Positions 25,748-33,971 of a DNA stretch of 43,175 bases are shown piece after piece. The stretch is taken from NCBI GenBank assembly GCA_038199985.1, contig JBBPYK010000051.1, positions 1 to 43,175 on the forward strand, read 5' to 3'. The notes beneath the pieces were generated by a model. It worked only from the letters and a program-made list of their open reading frames with translations, made no database searches and had not been told where the DNA came from. Both the position numbers and the translations under genes were made by a program. Each line of letters begins with the position of its first letter. Within the stretch, counting starts at the first letter, position 1. Source of the stretch: Arthrobacter_J sp038199985. GTDB taxonomy: Bacteria > Actinomycetota > Actinomycetes > Actinomycetales > Micrococcaceae.

Positions 25748-27006
25748 TCCTTCTTTCCTACACTCATGACAAGATGCACTTCCGTCCCCTCCGGGCCGCT
25801 TCGAATATCGACGGTGCCACCGTGCCTGTGCATCCGTCCAATGACGGATTCCCGGATACCGAGACGATCCGCTGGTACTGCATCCGGGTCGAACCCATCG
25901 CCGCGATCACGTACAAAGACCTCGAGCGCAGCGCCTGCTTCAACATAGACCGAGATCTGCCCGCCGGCGTGCTTTGCCGCGTTCTGCACAGCTTCGCGTG
26001 CGGCCAGGATCAGCGCTTCGGTCCCCGGTGACAAAGCGGTCGATACCGTAGATAATGCATCGCCGACGAAAACGACGTCGATGGGATGCCCATAGGTGTC
26101 CTCCATCTCCGCTGTGATGGAACGAACTCGCTCCGACAAGTTGCCTTGCCCGTGCTCGTCGTCCCGGTATAGCCAGTCGCGTAGCTGCCGCTCCTGTGCG
26201 CGCGCCAGCCTCATGACGTCTTGTTCGTTTCCTGCACGATTCTGGATCAGAGCGAGCGTCTGCAGCACTGAATCGTGCAGATGCGCCGCGATATCAGCTC
26301 GTTCAGCTTCCCGCACACGTGCCGATCGCTCAGATTCAAGGTCTTTCCATAGATTCAGTCCCCATGGGGCCAGCACCAGCGCAACACCCGCTAGCACTGC
26401 CAGCGACGCGGCGAGGGAGGACCAGATCTCCTCGACAGCCACAGCGCCGGAGACGATGAATAACAAACCACCGATGACAAGGACCAGCCCTCCACAGATA
26501 CGAAGTAGGCCAGCTTTTCGTTCGGCTCCAGCCCTATTCATGAGCGAGGACCTGCGTGATTCGTCCAACTGCCGCCAGGCGATGACAGAGCCAAGAGCGA
26601 CGGCGGCCAGAGGCAGGATCATGCCCCACCGAATGTCCGCGCCCAACTGATAGGCCAACAACATTGCCGCGGCCAGCAAGAGAGCAACACCGATAAGGAG
26701 CTCTCTCGTGCCCCTACGGCTTGCTTCGACTCGGTCGTTATCGGTGCCCGGTGCGTTTGCACCCGGGGACCGCAGGGGCCGGCGGGCACGCGCCGTAGCC
26801 GAGGAACCGGCGTCGTGCGCTCCTCCATCCACCGCCGGCACCATGATCCACAACCAGGCATACAGAAGTGCACCGGCACCGCCCGCGAAAACAAGGACAG
26901 CCATCGCAACCCTGGTGGCTTTCACCGAGAACCCCAGGTGCGCTGCCAAGCCAGAGCACACGCCAGCGACAATGCGATTGCCGGGGCGGACCAGGGGAGC
27001 TTGCAT
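25744..27006 (-). CDS. PspC-domain sensor histidine kinase (CesS/LiaS-like)
   Basis: About 420 residues. An N-terminal PspC domain (PLVRPGNRIVAGVCSGLAAH, residues ~5-65) is followed by four or so membrane helices between ~100 and 210. The dimerisation domain has the phospho-acceptor His in IAAHLHDSVLQTLALIQ, and the ATPase domain has the N-box REAVQNAAKHAGG and G-box VRDRGDGFDPD...DRLGIRESVIGRM. This is the HisKA_3 family pairing with LuxR-type regulators. I use the ATG at 27006; a TTG at 27018 is also possible because a -10-like TAGGTT lies exactly six bases before it. The fused PspC domain suggests direct sensing of membrane stress. Confidence 0.92.
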   Translation of the reverse strand: MQAPLVRPGNRIVAGVCSGLAAHLGFSVKATRVAMAVLVFAGGAGALLYAWLWIMVPAVDGGAHDAGSSATARARRPLRSPGANAPGTDNDRVEASRRGTRELLIGVALLLAAAMLLAYQLGADIRWGMILPLAAVALGSVIAWRQLDESRRSSLMNRAGAERKAGLLRICGGLVLVIGGLLFIVSGAVAVEEIWSSLAASLAVLAGVALVLAPWGLNLWKDLESERSARVREAERADIAAHLHDSVLQTLALIQNRAGNEQDVMRLARAQERQLRDWLYRDDEHGQGNLSERVRSITAEMEDTYGHPIDVVFVGDALSTVSTALSPGTEALILAAREAVQNAAKHAGGQISVYVEAGAALEVFVRDRGDGFDPDAVPADRLGIRESVIGRMHRHGGTVDIRSGPEGTEVHLVMSVGKKE

Positions 27007-27018
27007 ACAGTAATCCAA

Positions 27019-27141
27019 ACACGGAACCTACCCATGCAGCGCGAAAGTGGACGTGAACCAGGGACATCAGGAACAGCCCCCGGGGAAGGATCAGGGGTGT
27101 CCCCCATAGATTGCCACCGCACCCATTGGCACGATGAATGC
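27019..27141. promoter_or_regulatory. Divergent control region of the envelope-stress locus
   Basis: This gap separates the kinase operon (minus) from the PspC operon (plus). On the minus strand TAGGTT (27025-27030) sits six bases from a TTG and eighteen from the ATG of the kinase. In the middle are G/C-rich palindromic stretches CCCCCGGGG (27077-27085) and GGGGTGTCCCC (27094-27104), possible operator for the LuxR regulator. The operator assignment is a guess from position and symmetry only. Confidence 0.4.
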
Positions 27142-28467
27142 ATGAACGAACACGCCGACGAACCACGAGGGCCGAACGCCCCTGGCCACGACTCCTCTAC
27201 TCCCCCGCCCCCGCCGCCCCAAAACGGCTTCTTCAACTGGTTGCGTTCACTGCGCATTGCCCGCGGCCGCGAGCGCTGGGTAGGCGGAGTCGCATCCGGT
27301 ATAGCTCACCGTTTTGGTTGGGACCCTGTCCTGGTGCGCGGCGTCTTTGTGGTTCTGACCATCATCGGCGGCATCGGTATCTTGGCCTACGGACTCGGCT
27401 GGGCGCTGCTTCCCGAACCTGATGGCCGCATCCACACCCAAGAGGCAGGCCGTGGACGTTGGAGCACTGGTATGACCGGCGCCGTCGTCCTGACCGCCCT
27501 GGGGCTGTGGTCTCCCGACGCCTGGCTATTCGACGACGGTGGACTGGGCTGGGGGATCTGGCCGCTGCTGTGGCTTGCGGGAATCGGGGTACTAATCTAC
27601 GTCATCGTCAGCCGCTCTCAACGCTCGAAAGCCGAACAGCAGGCACAGCAAAGCCAGCCGTGGCCACCACCAACAGGCTATGAGCCACCGCCCGCGGACT
27701 ACCGGCCGTCGCAACCGGAAACTTTTGACCCAGTACAGACTCAAGGAATACCAACCCTGCCCTTGATGACGCCTGCACCATTCCCTGCACAGCCATATAT
27801 GCCGGTTCCACAGCCTCCCAAAGAACGAACCGGGCCAACGGGTGCCCAGTGCGCGATTATTCTTGGGCTGACACTGCTCACCATTGGCATCATCACCACC
27901 CTTGGTTATGTCGGAAGCCTCACGGCGGCCGCAGCACCTTTAGCAGCCGCAGCCGCCGTCGTCGTCCTTGGTCTGGGTTGCGTTGGCCTCGGCCTGATCG
28001 GTAGGCGTTCAGGGGTCATCGGGTTTCTCGCAGCGGTCGCCATAGTGGTGGCACAAGTCTTCGCGCTGGTCCCGCCATCGCCGTCGTACGCTGTCGCAAC
28101 CAGCGCCCAGTGGAATCACACCTCCAGCCAGCGTGCCGCGGAGGGATACTCATTGGCCGCGGCGTCCGGGACCATTGACCTCACTGGCCTGTCTCAACCG
28201 GGGCGTGCTGTGACAGTGCCAGTGCATGTCTCGGCCAGCGACGCCACGATCATTGTCCCCGCTGACACCCGTGTGGTAATCACCACCGAACTGGCATTCA
28301 GCGACTTGGACGTCAGCGGTCCAGGAAACTGGAACGATGAGGACATCTGGGACGAGCGGACCCACATACTCAATAGAGAGGCCACGGGACCACCTATCCT
28401 CGTCGAGATTCGCGGCTCATTTTCATCGATCACCATCCGTACTGACACGAACGGGGCCACCCCATGA
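27142..28467 (+). CDS. PspC-domain membrane protein with C-terminal adhesin-like domain
   Basis: 441 residues from the ATG at 27142. Residues ~1-30 are polar and Pro-rich; the PspC domain spans ~32-95 (RERWVGGVASGIAHRFGWDP with its membrane helix). Two more membrane helices follow, then a Pro/Gln-rich linker (~165-225), three to four helices, and an extracytoplasmic C-terminal domain of ~110 residues of beta-rich character (PADTRVVITTELAFSDLDV) similar in style to LiaF/DUF4097 toast-rack domains. Probably modulates or reports envelope stress with the divergent kinase. No clear ribosome site precedes the ATG. It overlaps the next gene by four bases (ATGA). Confidence 0.87.
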   Translation: MNEHADEPRGPNAPGHDSSTPPPPPPQNGFFNWLRSLRIARGRERWVGGVASGIAHRFGWDPVLVRGVFVVLTIIGGIGILAYGLGWALLPEPDGRIHTQEAGRGRWSTGMTGAVVLTALGLWSPDAWLFDDGGLGWGIWPLLWLAGIGVLIYVIVSRSQRSKAEQQAQQSQPWPPPTGYEPPPADYRPSQPETFDPVQTQGIPTLPLMTPAPFPAQPYMPVPQPPKERTGPTGAQCAIILGLTLLTIGIITTLGYVGSLTAAAAPLAAAAAVVVLGLGCVGLGLIGRRSGVIGFLAAVAIVVAQVFALVPPSPSYAVATSAQWNHTSSQRAAEGYSLAAASGTIDLTGLSQPGRAVTVPVHVSASDATIIVPADTRVVITTELAFSDLDVSGPGNWNDEDIWDERTHILNREATGPPILVEIRGSFSSITIRTDTNGATP

Positions 28468-28727
28468 GCACTGCTGTTGAACCACACCGCCACGAAACCC
28501 GAACCGGGACCGTCGTCTGGGGCTTGATCGTCGTCGTCATTGGACTTGCTTTCATCACCGCACAGTTGACCGACATAGAACTCGATCCCATGATCTTGTT
28601 GCTCGTCATCCTTCTGGGATCCGGTCTGGCGCTGGTCGCCGCCGGGTTCATAGCCACCGCACGCGGACGCAATCGGTCATCCAGTCCGAGTGACGTGACA
28701 ACCGGAGACAAAGGAGGAAACCTGTAG
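28464..28727 (+). CDS. Small membrane protein of the PspC locus
   Basis: 87 residues with two predicted membrane helices (TVVWGLIVVVIGLAFITA and MILLLVILLGSGLALVAAGF) and polar, His/Arg-rich ends. It is translationally coupled to the preceding PspC gene through an ATGA overlap and is followed after two bases by another PspC gene. Small two-helix proteins in this position are common in actinobacterial PspC/CesSR-type loci, but their function is not known to me. Confidence 0.85.
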   Translation: MSTAVEPHRHETRTGTVVWGLIVVVIGLAFITAQLTDIELDPMILLLVILLGSGLALVAAGFIATARGRNRSSSPSDVTTGDKGGNL

Positions 28728-28729
28728 TC

Positions 28730-28972
28730 ATGGAAACTTTGTTCAACACGTTGCGAAAATCACCCATCAAACGCGGTCCACAACGTTGGGTTGGGGGCGT
28801 CTGCGGCGGAATAGCTGCGAGGTTCGGATGGGACGCTGGCTGGGTCAGGGTTGGAACCCTGCTGAGCTTCCTGCTCCCGGTTATCGGGCTGGGACTATAT
28901 TTGGCCCTGTGGCTCGTCCTGCCGAAGTACGACGGGACCATAGCTCTTGAACGAATCATCGCCGGAAAATAG
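28730..28972 (+). CDS. Stand-alone PspC domain protein
   Basis: 80 residues, essentially only a PspC domain: RGPQRWVGGVCGGIAARFGW, WVRVGTLLSFLLPVIGLGLY and ALWLVLPKYDG. The ribosome site is very strong (AAAGGAGG). It is the third PspC module in the locus after the kinase and the large protein. PspC in Gram-negatives is a membrane stress sensor that frees PspA; here no pspA is present, so the module probably works in the kinase circuit. Confidence 0.9.
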   Translation: METLFNTLRKSPIKRGPQRWVGGVCGGIAARFGWDAGWVRVGTLLSFLLPVIGLGLYLALWLVLPKYDGTIALERIIAGK

Positions 28973-28984
28973 CGGGGAAGTCAG

Positions 28985-30010
28985 ATGAGAATCGGCATTC
29001 TGACCAGCGGCGGGGACTGCCCGGGCTTGAACGCCGTGATTCGCGGCGCAGTACTCAAGGGCATCAAAATTGACGGTCACGAGTTTGTGGGTTTCCGCGA
29101 CGGCTGGCGGGGTGTGGTCGAAGGGGACATCATCGAGCTCCCCCGTCACAGCGTCCGCGGCATCTCCAAGCAGGGCGGCACCATTTTGGGGACGTCGAGA
29201 ACCAACCCGTTCGACGGCGATGGCGGACCCAACCGGATCGACCAAACCCTGAAGACACTCGGGATCGACGCGGTCATCGCCATTGGCGGCGAGGGAACGT
29301 TGGCTGCCGCAAAACGTTTGACTGACGCGGGGCTGAAGATTGTGGGCGTCCCCAAAACTGTAGACAACGATCTTGATGCCACCGATTACACGTTTGGTTT
29401 CGACACAGCCGTCCAGATCGCTACCGAGGCAATCGACCGGCTGAGGACCACCGGAGAATCGCACCACCGGTGCATGGTTGCCGAAGTCATGGGCCGCAAT
29501 GTTGGCTGGATAGCCCTCCATTCCGGGATGGCCTCCGGTGCCCATGCGATCCTCATCCCGGAACAGCAGGTGTCGATGGAACAGGTATGCAATTGGGTAC
29601 TAACGGCCATAGACCGTGGGCGTGCACCACTGGTGGTAGTGGCCGAAGGTTTTGTCCCATCACATCTGAAGGCACCCCACTCCGAGCGCGGTCTGGACAC
29701 CTTTGGGCGAGCGAGGCTCGGCGGCATTGCGGATCAGATCGCTGCGAGTATTGAAGAACGTACCGGCGTAGAAAGTAGGGCCACTGTCTTGGGTCATATC
29801 CAGCGTGGCGGCGTTCCCTCAGCTTTCGACCGCGTGCTGGCTACTCGGCTCGGTATGGCCGCCGTGGACTCGGTGTCGCAGGGGCTGTGGGGCACCATGG
29901 TCTCCCTCAATGGAACAAACATTGAACGGGTGGGCTTCGAAGCCGCGCTGGGCAACCTCAAGCGCGTACCCCAGGACCGTTATGACGAGGCGGCAGTCCT
30001 TTTCGGCTGA
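28985..30010 (+). CDS. pfkA: 6-phosphofructokinase
   Basis: 341 residues. Phosphorylates fructose 6-phosphate to the 1,6-bisphosphate, the committed glycolytic step. N-terminal GILTSGGDCPGLNAVIRG binds the phosphoryl donor; the donor-specificity positions read GGEGT (Gly, as in ATP enzymes) and GVPKTVDNDLD (Lys, as in pyrophosphate enzymes), the mixed signature known from actinobacterial group III enzymes such as Streptomyces PfkA, which use ATP. Catalytic Asp residues are in TVDND. It follows the PspC gene by only 12 bases with GGGGAAG before the ATG, so it may be read through from the stress operon. Confidence 0.95.
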   Translation: MRIGILTSGGDCPGLNAVIRGAVLKGIKIDGHEFVGFRDGWRGVVEGDIIELPRHSVRGISKQGGTILGTSRTNPFDGDGGPNRIDQTLKTLGIDAVIAIGGEGTLAAAKRLTDAGLKIVGVPKTVDNDLDATDYTFGFDTAVQIATEAIDRLRTTGESHHRCMVAEVMGRNVGWIALHSGMASGAHAILIPEQQVSMEQVCNWVLTAIDRGRAPLVVVAEGFVPSHLKAPHSERGLDTFGRARLGGIADQIAASIEERTGVESRATVLGHIQRGGVPSAFDRVLATRLGMAAVDSVSQGLWGTMVSLNGTNIERVGFEAALGNLKRVPQDRYDEAAVLFG

Positions 30011-30014
30011 GCTC

Positions 30015-30042
30015 TTGAGCCGAGGGTGGATCGTGTTACGTT
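30015..30042 (+). promoter_or_regulatory. Leaderless promoter of the GNAT gene at 30049
   Basis: TTGAGC (30015-30020), 16-nt spacer, TACGTT (30037-30042), six bases (GCCTTC), then ATG. No ribosome binding site lies before the ATG, which fits leaderless initiation. Confidence 0.65.
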
Positions 30043-30048
30043 GCCTTC

Positions 30049-30759
30049 ATGGATCTGGAACCCGGGACTCAGGAGATCGTACTGTTGGCGTGGTCACGGC
30101 AGCTTGGGCTCCAAGACGATGCCCTGTCGACGGCTAAGGACCGTGTCTATGTTGTGAAGGACGACGCCGCCGCAATCAGCTTCGTACGGCTGTTCGGCCG
30201 CGAGATTTTCTCCGGACCCCAGTGGGCAGCCGATGCGGTAGCCGCAGCCCGTGCCGATGACCTCGCCCGGCATTCGACTCTCGTCCAGCTCAGCCGTGAG
30301 CACAGTGGGCATGGTCTCGGCGAGGCTACCCTCTACTTTACTGACGAACTACCGGCCGCCGAAGTGCCCGACGATGTCTCAGTGAGTACCGATATCGGAA
30401 CCGCCCGGACATTGGAAGCGCTCTGCCCTCCGGACGATGCCGCAGACGCAGGGCTCTCTCGCTGCGACCGGCACTGGGTCCTCGTCGATGGGCACGAAAG
30501 AACCAGCACTCCACTTGCCGGAGCGGGCTACTCCATCTGGGAAGGGTTCCTTGCTCACATGACCGTGATTGCGTCGCCTCCCAACCGTGGCCGCGGCCAC
30601 GCCCGGAACATCGCGTCCGTCGCCGTCGAAGAAGCCCTTGCCTCCGGTCTAGTGCCACAGTGGCGCGCGCGGAACGGTAACGCTACCAGTCATGCACTTG
30701 CTCGGAGGCTCGGATTCGTGCCCGCCGGATCACAGACCAGCGTCCTCCTCGGAGGCTAA
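30049..30759 (+). CDS. GNAT-family N-acetyltransferase
   Basis: 236 residues. The C-terminal third carries the GNAT signature: AHMTVIASPPNRGRGHARNI (beta-4 and acetyl-CoA pyrophosphate loop) followed by an RNGNATSHALARRLGFVPAG segment corresponding to the last helix and strand. The N-terminal 130 residues are poorly conserved to my eye. Acyl acceptor unknown. A leaderless promoter drives it. It ends seven bases from the convergent ankyrin gene. Annotation beyond the superfamily is not justified. Confidence 0.85.
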   Translation: MDLEPGTQEIVLLAWSRQLGLQDDALSTAKDRVYVVKDDAAAISFVRLFGREIFSGPQWAADAVAAARADDLARHSTLVQLSREHSGHGLGEATLYFTDELPAAEVPDDVSVSTDIGTARTLEALCPPDDAADAGLSRCDRHWVLVDGHERTSTPLAGAGYSIWEGFLAHMTVIASPPNRGRGHARNIASVAVEEALASGLVPQWRARNGNATSHALARRLGFVPAGSQTSVLLGG

Positions 30760-30766
30760 GAACGGG

Positions 30767-31159
30767 TCAGCCCAGCAGCTCCAGCATGTCGGGTTTCTCA
30801 AAATACTCGGCGGAAGCCCTGGCTGTTGGTGTGCCTACATCCGGATCCGCGCCGGCAGCGACGAGAACGGCGACGACGTCCCGATAGCCCTTGAAAACAG
30901 CACCGGCCAAAGGTGTCTGTCCTCGATCATTCACGGAGTCTGGTTCAGCACCAGCCTCTAGTAGTGCTTCAACAGTGTCGGCGTGACCGTGGTACGCCGA
31001 CAGCATGAGCAGGGAATCACCAGATGCGTTGGTCATGGTGGCGGGCACTCCCGCCGCCACATAGCGCCTCAGGGTATCGGTGTGTCCTTCCCGGGCGGCG
31101 TCGAACAAACGTTGTGCGAGTTGGAGAGCAGCGTCTTCACGGGGGTCCTCAGCGGCCAT
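30767..31159 (-). CDS. Ankyrin-repeat protein
   Basis: 130 residues with three to four ankyrin repeats: AAREGHTDTLRRYVAAGVPA, SLLMLSAYHGHADTVEALLE, TPLAGAVFKGYRDVVAVLV, each about 33 residues. No signal peptide or other domain, so it is a small cytoplasmic protein-protein interaction module. Its ATG overlaps the ygfZ-like stop codon by one base, so it is translationally coupled to that gene. Partner unknown. Confidence 0.92.
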   Translation of the reverse strand: MAAEDPREDAALQLAQRLFDAAREGHTDTLRRYVAAGVPATMTNASGDSLLMLSAYHGHADTVEALLEAGAEPDSVNDRGQTPLAGAVFKGYRDVVAVLVAAGADPDVGTPTARASAEYFEKPDMLELLG

Positions 31160-32265
31160 TAGCGCGGGCTCCGGAGGAAACCGGTCTGACGCCCGACGAC
31201 GGCTCCGGCATCTGTGGCGACGATGGTCTCCTGCGCTGCCGGGTAGCTTTCGTCGGAGTCCTGAACTATCAGCACTTCCGATGGATCAACGCTGCGTTTG
31301 ATCACCGCGAGCGCAATAGGCCCCATCTCATAATGTTGCTCAGTTGAAGTCACCCGCCCCACTTTCCGCTCTCCGAGCATGATGTCGCTCCCGGGCAGTG
31401 GAAGGGTGTGCTGCGAACCGTCCAGCTGCAGAAACACCAGCCGGCGGGGCGGGTGACCCAGGTTATGAACACGAGCAATGGATTCTTGGCCTTTGTAGCA
31501 GCCCTTAGTCAGATGGACAGCGGTGCGGATCAGGTCCAGTTCGTGCGGAATGGTCTTCTCATCTGTTTCCCGTCCGGGACGCCCACGCCATGCTGCGATG
31601 CGTAGCGATTCGGAGGCCATGGTGCCTGCGAGGATCCAACCATTTGCTTCGAGCGAAACGACCGCCGCTTCAAGTGCTTCAGCTGGCACGAGGTACTCAA
31701 ACCAAGGCCTCGCTTTCCCAGGATGAGCATCCTCTTCCACGGCGGAGTACGCATAGCCACCGTCCGCGATCGAGGGCCACGGGTCCTGCCACACAACATG
31801 CTTCTCCAGGGCCGGCACAAGTTGGGTTGAAGCCAGGACGCCCCACGATTCGCTGACGTCCTCAATGTCAACGCGTAGAGCGAATCTCATTTTGTTGAGC
31901 CAATCCAGCAGACCCGTGGTCTCCGAGGCTTCGACAGTCAGCCATGTCGTTTCACCGTCGTCGACCACGTGCGCCGCGAATTCTATTCGGCCCTGGACTG
32001 TCAGAAACAAGGTCTCAGTACCAACGCCGGGAGCGAGGTCAGTGAGCGCCTGAGAGGACAGTGTGTTCAGCCAGCTCAGCCGATCTGTGCCCTTGACTGT
32101 GATGACGCCGCGGTAGGAATGGTCGACGACGGCGCGCCCTCCACGGACACCGGCCAGCGCGCGCTGCTCGCGAATTGGGTCACCGAAGTGGGCTGCCACT
32201 CCGGCATCCTGTGCGCCAGCTTCTACGGCTCCGTGGCGGGAAAGGAGGGGACTGCGATAGCTCAT
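31159..32265 (-). CDS. ygfZ: YgfZ/GcvT-type folate-binding protein
   Basis: 368 residues with the aminomethyltransferase (GcvT) fold and the diagnostic YgfZ signature KGCYKGQE with its reactive Cys. YgfZ proteins bind tetrahydrofolate and help repair or assemble certain Fe-S enzymes under oxidative stress. The N-terminal part has VVDHSYRGVITVKGTDRLSW and LNTLSSQALTDL, typical of the family. It lies downstream of the nitrobindin-like gene (55-base gap) and overlaps the ankyrin gene. The closeness to a heme/NO-linked protein fits a redox-maintenance cluster (inference). Confidence 0.92.
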   Translation of the reverse strand: MSYRSPLLSRHGAVEAGAQDAGVAAHFGDPIREQRALAGVRGGRAVVDHSYRGVITVKGTDRLSWLNTLSSQALTDLAPGVGTETLFLTVQGRIEFAAHVVDDGETTWLTVEASETTGLLDWLNKMRFALRVDIEDVSESWGVLASTQLVPALEKHVVWQDPWPSIADGGYAYSAVEEDAHPGKARPWFEYLVPAEALEAAVVSLEANGWILAGTMASESLRIAAWRGRPGRETDEKTIPHELDLIRTAVHLTKGCYKGQESIARVHNLGHPPRRLVFLQLDGSQHTLPLPGSDIMLGERKVGRVTSTEQHYEMGPIALAVIKRSVDPSEVLIVQDSDESYPAAQETIVATDAGAVVGRQTGFLRSPR

Positions 32266-32320
32266 ATTGATGGAACGTCCTTCGAGTGGAGGCGTATTCC
32301 GTCTGCGGGACTCTTAATGC

Positions 32321-32920
32321 TTAGTTTATTTTTTGCAGGGCCGCAGACGCGTGTGCTTGAAGTGGTTTGCCCTCGGCCGAAACATCCCAGCGCCAGTACA
32401 GATCGCCGTTGACGAGGCCAAAAATTCGGGTGCCAGCAGCGTACTCGCGGGAGTTCTGACCACGCATGACGAGGTCGGTGCTGAGCTGGATCTGCGGGCC
32501 TTTGATGGTGCCGTAGTAGAGTTCAGCGATGCCGCCGGGGTGAACGATGGTGGCGATAATATTGAACCCGCCGTCTTCATTCCTCAACGCTTCGACGTCG
32601 TCCGCTGTCTTCATGACCGGAACAATATCCGCGGGCTCAAGCCCTGGACCGCCGTCTCCGGCAAGCAGTTTGCGGTCCAACGCCCAGAAGCCGCTCTCCA
32701 ACGACAGAAAACGTAGTTTATTGCCGTCCTCGTCCGTCAACCAGCTTTCGGCGCTGTAGGCCAGATACGGCAGTCCGTTCTGGCTGAAGGTGACACGCTG
32801 GGAGAAGTGTTCAGACTCGGGATCGCCCTCGCCCAGACGACCTAGTCCTTCCCACGTGCCGATAAGCCACGAGAGCGGCACCAGTTCGGGGGTGAGGTCC
32901 GTTGGCAGTTCAGTGACCAT
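32321..32920 (-). CDS. FABP-family nitrobindin-like protein
   Basis: 199 residues forming a predicted 10-stranded beta-barrel of the DUF1794/THAP4-like nitrobindin family: LSWLIGTWEGLGRLG near residue 19, VTFSQNGLPYLAYSAESWL, and the C-terminal PLQAHASAALQKI carrying the candidate heme-ligating His. Nitrobindins bind ferric heme b and isomerise peroxynitrite to nitrate. The ATG is nine bases after the stop of the small membrane peptide. Actinobacterial homologues commonly sit next to ygfZ-like genes, as here. Confidence 0.9.
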   Translation of the reverse strand: MVTELPTDLTPELVPLSWLIGTWEGLGRLGEGDPESEHFSQRVTFSQNGLPYLAYSAESWLTDEDGNKLRFLSLESGFWALDRKLLAGDGGPGLEPADIVPVMKTADDVEALRNEDGGFNIIATIVHPGGIAELYYGTIKGPQIQLSTDLVMRGQNSREYAAGTRIFGLVNGDLYWRWDVSAEGKPLQAHASAALQKIN

Positions 32921-32929
32921 AAGGGACCG

Positions 32930-33043
32930 CTACTTCTGGCCCTTGAACAGGCCGTAGACCACAAGTCCGGCGAACCCGGCCATGGCCACGCCCGCGAGGA
33001 CGAGCAGAACGACGAAGAAAATTTCGAGAGCAACTATCGACAT
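32930..33043 (-). CDS. 37-residue single-helix membrane peptide
   Basis: A short ORF encoding MSIVALEIFFVVLLVLAGV then a second hydrophobic stretch AMAGFAGLVVYGL and the basic end FKGQK. It is almost entirely one membrane helix with a positive C-terminus. AGGATGG precedes the ATG. It lies between the membrane protein (46-base gap) and the nitrobindin-like gene (nine bases) on the same strand, so it looks like a real gene of that operon. Function unknown. Confidence 0.75.
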   Translation of the reverse strand: MSIVALEIFFVVLLVLAGVAMAGFAGLVVYGLFKGQK

Positions 33044-33089
33044 GTATCCATCCTAACCCCGGCGGGAGCGGCAGAAGGATTCGACGACT

Positions 33090-33842
33090 TCACGCAATGA
33101 GGAGTTTGTCCAGGAAGTAGACCAGTGCGCCCAGCGCCACCACGGGGCACATGCTCAGAGAAAGCCACGCCGGTATGGACGGATTGAATTCGCGGGACAG
33201 CACCAAGCGGCGGAAGCTAACGACGACTGCGGCACACGCTATGCCGATGATGGCGGCTGCAAGCGGCGATACGCGGGTGAATAGTATGGCTGCCAGTGGT
33301 CCGGCTAGCCCTCCGAGGAGGATCCCAAGCGGGGCTACGATCCGATCTGGCCAGCGGATGGTGCAGATGGCACCCGCCACGAAAACACCGATTCCCGTTA
33401 CGAGCATCACTCCGGAGTTCGTGGCATTTGTGGATAGCCGGTCCGCGGCGACCCACCCGCCGCCAAAAGCGCTGATCATGACACCAGCAGCGGACCCTAG
33501 CGTGGATTCCAATCGCCCGCTCTGACCTGTGCCGCGGAACAACTGAATGAGGAAAACCGCGATGACGCCGATGGCCACGAGGATGGGCATCCACGTCATG
33601 AGTGCACTCAATGGGGCGTAGAGGGACAGCACGAGGGAGAAGAGTCCTGCAAGACCAATGACGCTGCCTACGCTCTTGCGCGCCGGCATCTTCAAGGCAT
33701 GCGGCCAACCCCACGCGAAAAGCAACACGGCAAGGCCCACGACGACGGCCAGCGCCAACCGGGAGGTATAGGAAGTGGCAATGATCGCAGCCAGCACAAC
33801 GCCAGCGGCCGGGGCCACACTCCAGTTCTTCACGGACACCAT
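33090..33842 (-). CDS. Polytopic membrane protein of unknown function
   Basis: 250 residues with about eight hydrophobic segments (for example GVVLAAIIATSYTSRLALAV, MPILVAIGVIAVFLIQLF, LGILLGGLAGPLAAILF and the C-terminal WLSLSMCPVVALGALVYFL). No catalytic motif, signal cleavage site or transporter signature that I recognise. It heads a minus-strand cluster with the 37-residue peptide, nitrobindin-like, ygfZ-like and ankyrin genes. Its 5' region is unusual: a promoter, a structured stretch and a strong intrinsic terminator lie between the transcription start and the ATG. Confidence 0.8.
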   Translation of the reverse strand: MVSVKNWSVAPAAGVVLAAIIATSYTSRLALAVVVGLAVLLFAWGWPHALKMPARKSVGSVIGLAGLFSLVLSLYAPLSALMTWMPILVAIGVIAVFLIQLFRGTGQSGRLESTLGSAAGVMISAFGGGWVAADRLSTNATNSGVMLVTGIGVFVAGAICTIRWPDRIVAPLGILLGGLAGPLAAILFTRVSPLAAAIIGIACAAVVVSFRRLVLSREFNPSIPAWLSLSMCPVVALGALVYFLDKLLIA

Positions 33843-33848
33843 CCTGCC

Positions 33849-33971
33849 TTATGGGGCTGACTGTTGGGCCATACCCCGGAAAAACAAAGGAACCCTCTGG
33901 CCTGTGCCGGAGGGTTCCTGCTGGTGGAGGACATACGGGTCGAACGTATCAAGGGCACCCCACTGGTGCAT
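33849..33971 (-). CDS. Possible 40-codon leader ORF
   Basis: The minus strand has AAGGGGG abutting an ATG at 33971 and then an open frame (MHQWGALDTFDPYVL onward) of 40 codons ending at TAA 33849-33851, six bases before the ATG of the membrane protein. The frame runs through both the T-arm-like hairpin and the terminator. If translated it could couple ribosome movement to termination. The start-site spacing is too tight for normal initiation, so this is tentative. Confidence 0.25.
   Translation of the reverse strand: MHQWGALDTFDPYVLHQQEPSGTGQRVPLFFRGMAQQSAP
33880..33918 (-). terminator. Intrinsic terminator inside the leader
   Basis: On the minus strand a 13-bp stem (GGAACCCTCCGGC/GCCAGAGGGTTCC, one G-U pair) with a 4-nt loop (33889-33918) is followed by TTTGTTTTT. 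This is a classical intrinsic terminator, 38 bases before the membrane-protein ATG. Confidence 0.88.

Noticed and set aside
33849..33971. An amino-acid biosynthesis leader peptide (trp type)
   Set aside because: The frame has a single Trp and no run of any regulatory codon; the downstream gene is an unknown membrane protein.
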